Source: Collybiopsis luxurians FD-317 M1 (lineage: Eukaryota; Basidiomycota; Agaricomycetes; Agaricales; Omphalotaceae). From it: a DNA stretch of 64,000 bases. Location: contig KN834770.1 of NCBI GenBank assembly GCA_000827265.1, forward strand, positions 309,042-373,041, given 5' to 3'. Below, piece after piece: positions 59,634 to 64,000 of the stretch. Within the stretch, counting starts at the first letter, position 1, and the number at the start of each line of letters is the position of its first letter. The notes below the pieces were generated by a model, which was not told the origin of the DNA, did no database searches, and worked only from the letters and a program-made list of their open reading frames with translations. The translations under genes and the position numbers were made by a program.

Positions 59634-60447
59634 ATGCCCGACAAGGTGCTGCAGACTCCGTACCCTATTATCGATGTCGACCCCCATTTCTCTCGCGTTG
59701 TACGATACTTTAGAGCCAGTGACTATGCTTCTTGGGCCGCTACCACCGTTGCTGTTCCCGGTGCCCTCTTAGCTTGGGGTAATTTACATCGATTTCTCTT
59801 CCAGGTTCGCGTCAAACTGATTCATTCCAGAAATGGCCGACCCTCAAGGAGTAAGTGTCAAAAGAATAAATCTTGCTCCAGGTGAAAAGATGCCCGCCGG
59901 ACGAGTGGTTATGGGAAATGCAATAGACATTGTCACAAGAAGAATGGCGACTAGCATGAGAGTCGCAACGTTCCTTGGCTTCTGTGGGGGCTTCCTTTTG
60001 GCGTACCAGAACTCTAGCAGTGCGTTTCATCAATTCGGATTCCCAATAACTGCTTCTGACAATCTATTTTAGTGCGTTTCTGGGGATGGACAGAAAACCA
60101 GAGAGAGGAAGAAAAGGACTTGGCTGAACTCTCTCAGCTCGCAAAGGAAGGCAAATCTCTTTATGGAGAGTCACATCAGTCTCCTTGGGTACAGGGTGCT
60201 GCTCATCGAAACTCTGTCTTTTCACAACTCAAATTTTGTGCGTCGGTTTACATTTCTTCTATACAGCGCGATACTAACTCGTATCCTAGCTGCTTTCCCA
60301 ATGTTCGTAGCTAAATCCTTCAATTTCATTTCACCAGATACCATTGAATATTTTCACTCACAGGTTCAACTTTGTCAACCATCCCCATCATGGCGTAGAT
60401 ACATCTAAGTATGGTGTAAAGGAGGGATCTAAACCAGAAGATGCTTA
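59634..60447 (+). CDS. Complex I (NADH:ubiquinone oxidoreductase) 21-kDa subunit
   Basis: Accessory subunit of mitochondrial complex I, the fungal 21-kDa subunit type. The start ATG 59634 gives PDKVLQTPYPIIDVDPHFSR followed by VVRYFRASDYASWAATTVAV, the family N-terminal domain. Then EMADPQGVSVKRINLAPGEK and MRVATFLGFCGGFLLAYQNS, the single membrane helix. The C-terminal domain has RFWGWTENQREEEKDLAELS, GVAHRN-like QGAAHRNSVFSQLKF and PMFNFVNHPHHGVDTSKYGV, ending EGSKPEDA at 60447. Four short introns. The last intron uses donor GTTCGT to join CCAAT to GTTCAAC. Divergent from the nucleoporin gene (157 bp). Confidence 0.88.
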
Positions 60448-60788
60448 AAACGACTTTTGTGTCCCCTTACAATAACGAGAAATTCATCTCCATTAAGCCC
60501 TTCAATGTTCGTCGAAAGGACACAAATACCTCGCGCGCTCTTTTTGGTGCGATTCTGTATGCAAGGTTAATCCTGCATCTTCTGTGCATGCGTCGCACAT
60601 TACCGATTTCAATCAAGACTTTTCATAAACAGTTCGTTTTGTACTGGTTCTGTGCCATCCGCCTACTGTGTTTGCGTTTGAGCTTAATGTATAGTACTTT
60701 TATTGTGAATTCCTCATACCATGGGAAGCGTGCTACTCATTCAAATTGCTCAACTTGAATTCATGCTACCGCCAAATTGTTACTGTGG
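60448..60788. other. 3' flank of the complex I gene, upstream of tRNA-Gln
   Basis: About 340 bp, AT-rich, with no convincing gene. It should contain the 3' UTR of the complex I subunit gene. Confidence 0.5.
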
Positions 60789-60867
60789 GGTCTAATAGTG
60801 TAGAGGTTAGCACATGGGATTTTGAAACAATTTTCCCATAACCCAGGTTCGAGTCCTGGTTAGACCT
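60789..60867 (+). tRNA. tRNA-Gln (anticodon TTG) with a 7-nt intron
   Basis: Cloverleaf: acceptor GGTCTAA pairs with TTAGACC; D-arm GTG..CAC; anticodon stem TGGGA pairs with TCCCA; T-arm CCAGG-TTCGAGT-CCTGG. The A box (TAGTGTAGAGG, 60796-60806) and B box (GGTTCGAGTCC, 60846-60856) are good. The sequence follows fungal tRNA-Gln(UUG). The anticodon loop is 14 nt, TTTTGA + AACAATT + T, so a 7-nt intron follows the purine at position 37. Without it the loop is the standard TTTTGAT. Confidence 0.88.
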
Positions 60868-61288
60868 ATGTGAGTTTGGGAGCGCTTGGTTTTATAATTT
60901 TCTTCCCTATTGGACTTGGACGGTGCTTAACGACATCTCACTGAATTTTTTGATCCTTCCAATTAATGGAATATGGAACTCAGGTTACAGATTGCCAGTT
61001 AGATCGTTGGCAACAATTACTTTTTTTACAACGAGAGAGAATAGTCAGAAGTGAAGGGGACCGTCGGTGATGCATGATAGTAAGAAGGTCGTTATAAGTA
61101 TAGCTGTTTATTGTAAATGTCCGTGAGATTAGCATTAATAATTTGAGCGTGAAAGGTTCGGTCAATCATAATCAGGAAGGAGAGCCAAAGAACTCTGACA
61201 GGGTAAAGTGAAGATTGTTCATTAAATAAAGTAGAAGGATGAGAACCGGGTCGGAGTACCATCAACCAAAACGCCCCCCTAGACTCAT
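60868..61288. other. Intergenic region between tRNA-Gln and the membrane-protein gene
   Basis: About 420 bp. A short T tract near 60890 could end RNA polymerase III transcription. No other feature was seen. Confidence 0.45.
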
Positions 61289-62655
61289 CTATCGCTTCTC
61301 CGGAGGCCGAGGCGCCGAACTACCCCCTGGAACGAGACTATCATACGTCGGAGGAATTTCATCCGGTCCCTCCTCTTCCTCACCCGCACCGCCCTCCTCT
61401 ACCCGTCCACCATCTTGATGCACTAGAACCTCCCTACTCCTTCCTGCTCCACTAGGCCCAGTAACGGACTTCTCACCACGACCAGTGAGGACACCTGGAG
61501 CAAATCCACCGACAAAACCTGCTGATGATGATTCGGGGTCAGGATTGGCTACGTTAAATCGGTTATACCCGGAACCAGACCCGGTGGGTGCGCCGCTGTG
61601 TGTGTTGTTGGAGGAAGATACGACACTTTCTGGGCCGGGGCCAAAAGGATTTGGGAGAGGCTCGGCAGGACCGAAACCATAAGGTGAAACAGATGAGGAA
61701 CCAGAGGTACTTGGCGGAGCACCGCTTGCACCAGGGCGGAGGTTGTTGTTGCCATAGGCAGCAGAATATACCGAAGCTGGAATGCCAGTACTTGCTGATC
61801 TCGTATTACCCTGTGTGCTAGTCGATATACCAGTATGTTGAGCAGACATTTCGGTATGTGGGCGTGATGAAGCGTTGGTTGGATGATATAGCTGGTACGG
61901 AGCAACGACTCCCGCCCCAACTGCCGTTCCAGCTAAGCGTCCACCCATTCTGCGATAAAAGTCAGCAGAAGAAACGAAAGAATGACTGGAAAGTACCTAC
62001 CCATCGTCGTCAGCATTATCCAGCCCTGATGTAGGAATATCTGGCAACGTCGGCCCCTGTCCACGAAGAGCTTTTGGTTCTCCCTTAACAGGCTTCTGGG
62101 TGACAATCCTATCTGGATCAAAATTGCCATCAAATGCATCAAGAGATCTCTGTCTTTGTCGATGTCTTCTCCACCAGATTGTAAGAATTAATATAAGGAT
62201 GAGGGCACCAGCCCCTCCACCGACTGCACCTCCAACAACTAGAAGTCCGACGTGTTTACTAATGAAATTTATAACATTGAAGAAAAAAACTTACTTTTTC
62301 CAGTTGTAGACTTGGAACTAGAGGAATTGGACGCTGCGGTAACGGTAGCTCCGGGGGGCAAAACAGATTGGGTAGTGACTACTGTGGTAAAAGTCTGGCC
62401 ATCAGCGGAAGTAGACACAACTGTAGATTGGACATCAGTTGTTGATGAAGCTGTAAGTGTTGAAGTAGAGGAAGAGGTGGCAGAGGTGGACGAAGAACTG
62501 GAGCTGGACGTAGCCGATGACACTGAAGAACTTGAGGTACTGGAAGAGCTACTCGACGAACTGGTCGACGATGACGACGATGAGGATGACGTTGTGCTAG
62601 TGGATGAGGTAGTGGAGGACAGATTCGTGGACGCTGTAGACCCGGTGGACGACAT
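61289..62655 (-). CDS. Ser/Thr-rich single-pass membrane protein with a PPxY tail
   Basis: The start ATG 62655 gives SSTGSTASTNLSS, the beginning of a nearly pure Ser/Thr stretch of about 75 residues followed by ADGQTFTTVVTTQSVLPPGA. One membrane helix follows (LLVVGGAVGGGAGALILILI) ending in WWRRHRQRQRSLDAFDG, a stop-transfer signal. The C-terminal half is a disordered cytosolic domain rich in Gly/Ser/Pro, ending EEEEGPDEIPPTYDSLVPGG and RPPEKR at 61289. This layout matches many fungal Ser-rich wall-sensor-like proteins (Mid2/Wsc type in a broad sense), likely O-mannosylated. No cleavable signal peptide is visible, so the helix may act as a signal anchor. PPTY is a WW-domain (Rsp5) binding motif. 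Function is not established. Confidence 0.72.
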
Positions 62656-62822
62656 CTTGCGGTTGTATTGGTTCGGGTGGAAGAGCTGCAAGCTTTAGCC
62701 ACGCGAGAAATCTTCTGTACCCTGCAAAAGGACTAGCCATGACGTCACACATTCACACGAGTCCGTACTACGACAGAGTTGCTAAGTACAGAGTCAGAGT
62801 CCAGACTCCAGACTCCAGAGTA

Positions 62823-64000
62823 CTACGTACTTATCTTCCCTTCAGAATTTGCCTCCTGATGATTAGTATCAGTATGCACATCAGCTTTTCTATCCCCTTT
62901 CTCCAAATCGTTCGCATCCTTCCCTTTTGCTTCCTTTGCATCCTCCTTCCTTTTCACTTCCCATCTCAACCCATCCCAACCAACCCATCGCTTTTTCCTC
63001 GCCGGCGTCCCTGGAGGATCCAACCCCGGTCCTCTCATCAACAGAATGACGATTTGCCATAATGCAAACCCCAGAGTCATGATCGCACAGGCACGCCAGC
63101 CGTAATGGATGAAGACATATGTCCCGGCTGAAGTTCCCATCACTTGGCTAATAAATAGCTGAATTTGGAGCGGGAGTAGGTGAAAAATTTAGTAGAGAGG
63201 AGGAGTGAGAGGAACTTACTGAGAGGAGGTAAATCGCGTTAAGGCGAGCTCTGGCTTCTGGTGCAATACTAGTGGATTGGAAACAGATCTCAGAAAATGA
63301 AAACTAGACGAGATCAGGAATAGCTCACTCAAAAATATTGGATGCCAAACTAGTCTGGAGCATCTGTCTGAAAATATCAATCCCCAAGACCGCGATAATC
63401 ACCGCTGCAATACTAATGCCATTTCCAACGACTTGTACGACCTGTAGCAAGCACTACGCTCCAATGATAGGCCAGACACGAAGATTGACGCTCACCTGGA
63501 AGACAATCAATGCAAGGCATCCAACCAACGACGCATAATACGCGGGTAGAGCATCAATGGTCTTTCCTACAAGCGGGCCCATAACAACACCAAACATGCC
63601 TACCAACCCGAAAAGACCTATGACGAGTCTAGACGGTAAAGTAAGTGCAACATCCTAGCAGATAAAAGCACACTGAGTCCTGACGTGGAATAATTATAAG
63701 GCTCTCCTCCCAATAAGAACGTCAATGTCACCCAAAAACTACTGAAACTTGCGCTACTCCCCATATTTACCAAACATGCCTGGATCAACACTGGCTCTGT
63801 TACCGCATACTTGGCCATTGTCCACAACATTCCCCAATATGTCATGCCTTTATTTTTCGCAGGATAGTCTGGTAAGAGTGCCCACGAGCCCAGCAAGACA
63901 ACTGTTTGCAAGCCGATGGCAAGATAATACACTACACGCCATGTAACAAACTGTGCAATGATACCAGCGAAGACACGAGCAATAAGAACACCGAACAGAA
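62823..64000 (-). CDS. Major facilitator superfamily transporter (5' end outside the window)
   Basis: C-terminal half or more of an MFS permease; the N-terminus lies beyond 64000. Helices read on the minus strand include VYYLAIGLQTVVLLGSWALL, VLIQACLVNMGSSASFSSFW, VTLTFLLGGEPYNYST, LFGLVGMFGVVMGPLVGKTI, ALPAYYASLVGCLALIVFQ, ISIAAVIIAVLGIDIFRQML, APEARARLNAIYLL and SQVMGTSAGTYVFIHYGWRA. The ARLNAIY and GTSAGTYVF segments resemble bacterial YnfM-type permeases and fungal relatives of unknown substrate. A basic then acidic cytosolic tail (ARKKRWVGWDGLRWEVKRKE) ends GKIST at 62823. At least four introns. Confidence 0.82.

Noticed and set aside
62252..62698. Plus-strand acidic open frame of about 148 codons (Glu/Val/Asp-rich)
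   Set aside because: It is the antisense of the Ser/Thr-codon-rich ectodomain of the minus-strand membrane protein. The repetitive codons keep the opposite strand open.

Overview
The window is nuclear DNA from a filamentous basidiomycete, most likely a mushroom-forming Agaricomycete. Genes are dense (about one per 2.6 kb) on both strands. Nearly all are split by many introns of about 48-60 nt with GT..AG ends and CTAAC-like branch sites. The encoded proteins are ordinary fungal housekeeping proteins. The species cannot be named from the sequence. All gene models below were built by hand from reading frames, splice signals and remembered family sequences; no database search was possible.

Layout. 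1-0.5 kb: 3' end of an unrecognised gene. 0.8-2.5 kb: a Sly41/SLC35-type triose-phosphate-translocator-family transporter. 2.7-9.6 kb: a giant HEAT-repeat protein (Laa1/HEATR5), which works with AP-1 and clathrin. 10.2-19.0 kb, minus strand: ribosomal protein eS4, Sec63, a TTC27/Emw1 TPR protein and Paf1. 19.0-21.0 kb: Trm82, divergent from PAF1 across only 42 bp. 21.1-28.5 kb: a direct tandem duplication of a gene for a PB1 plus five-ZZ-zinc-finger protein resembling the autophagy receptor NBR1 but without a visible FW domain. 28.7-34.1 kb: VWA8, a mitochondrial AAA+/VWA protein. 34.3-34.9 kb: PHF5A/Rds3 of SF3b. 35.7-39.0 kb: a CLC chloride channel or exchanger, divergent across 72 bp from an NDUFAF7/MidA methyltransferase (39.1-40.9 kb). 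41.1-42.9 kb: an EEF1AKMT4-like methyltransferase and ribosomal protein eL43. 43.5-47.7 kb: two tandem short-chain dehydrogenases separated by a repeat-bearing 1.6 kb. 48.1-50.5 kb: Pso2/Snm1 nuclease. 50.6-52.9 kb: GH47 alpha-1,2-mannosidase. 53.1-53.7 kb: Erv1. 54.5-56.0 kb: CDK7/Kin28. 56.3-59.5 kb: a Nup153/Nup1-like nucleoporin with three RanBP2 zinc fingers. 59.6-60.4 kb: the 21-kDa complex I subunit. 60.8 kb: tRNA-Gln(UUG) with a tiny intron. 61.3-62.7 kb: a Ser-rich single-pass membrane protein. 62.8 kb to the end: an MFS transporter cut by the window edge.

Most neighbours look functionally unrelated, as is usual in fungal chromosomes. The least ordinary part is the PB1-ZZ pair. Both copies can be read through 14 exons with every splice site and the reading frame intact (941 and 737 codons), although the second copy has lost about 200 codons in a series of deletions that are all multiples of three. 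One of these removes a WDDL motif resembling an Atg8-interacting (LIR) site. Other points of note are three GC-AG introns needed to keep reading frames open, start codons isolated in Met-only first exons of both ribosomal protein genes, a Pso2 with a SUMO-binding-like and a PCNA-binding-like motif but no N-terminal cysteines, and a nucleoporin joining a Nup1-type amphipathic helix to Nup153-type zinc fingers. No CRISPR array, insertion sequence, viral gene or recognisable transposon was seen.
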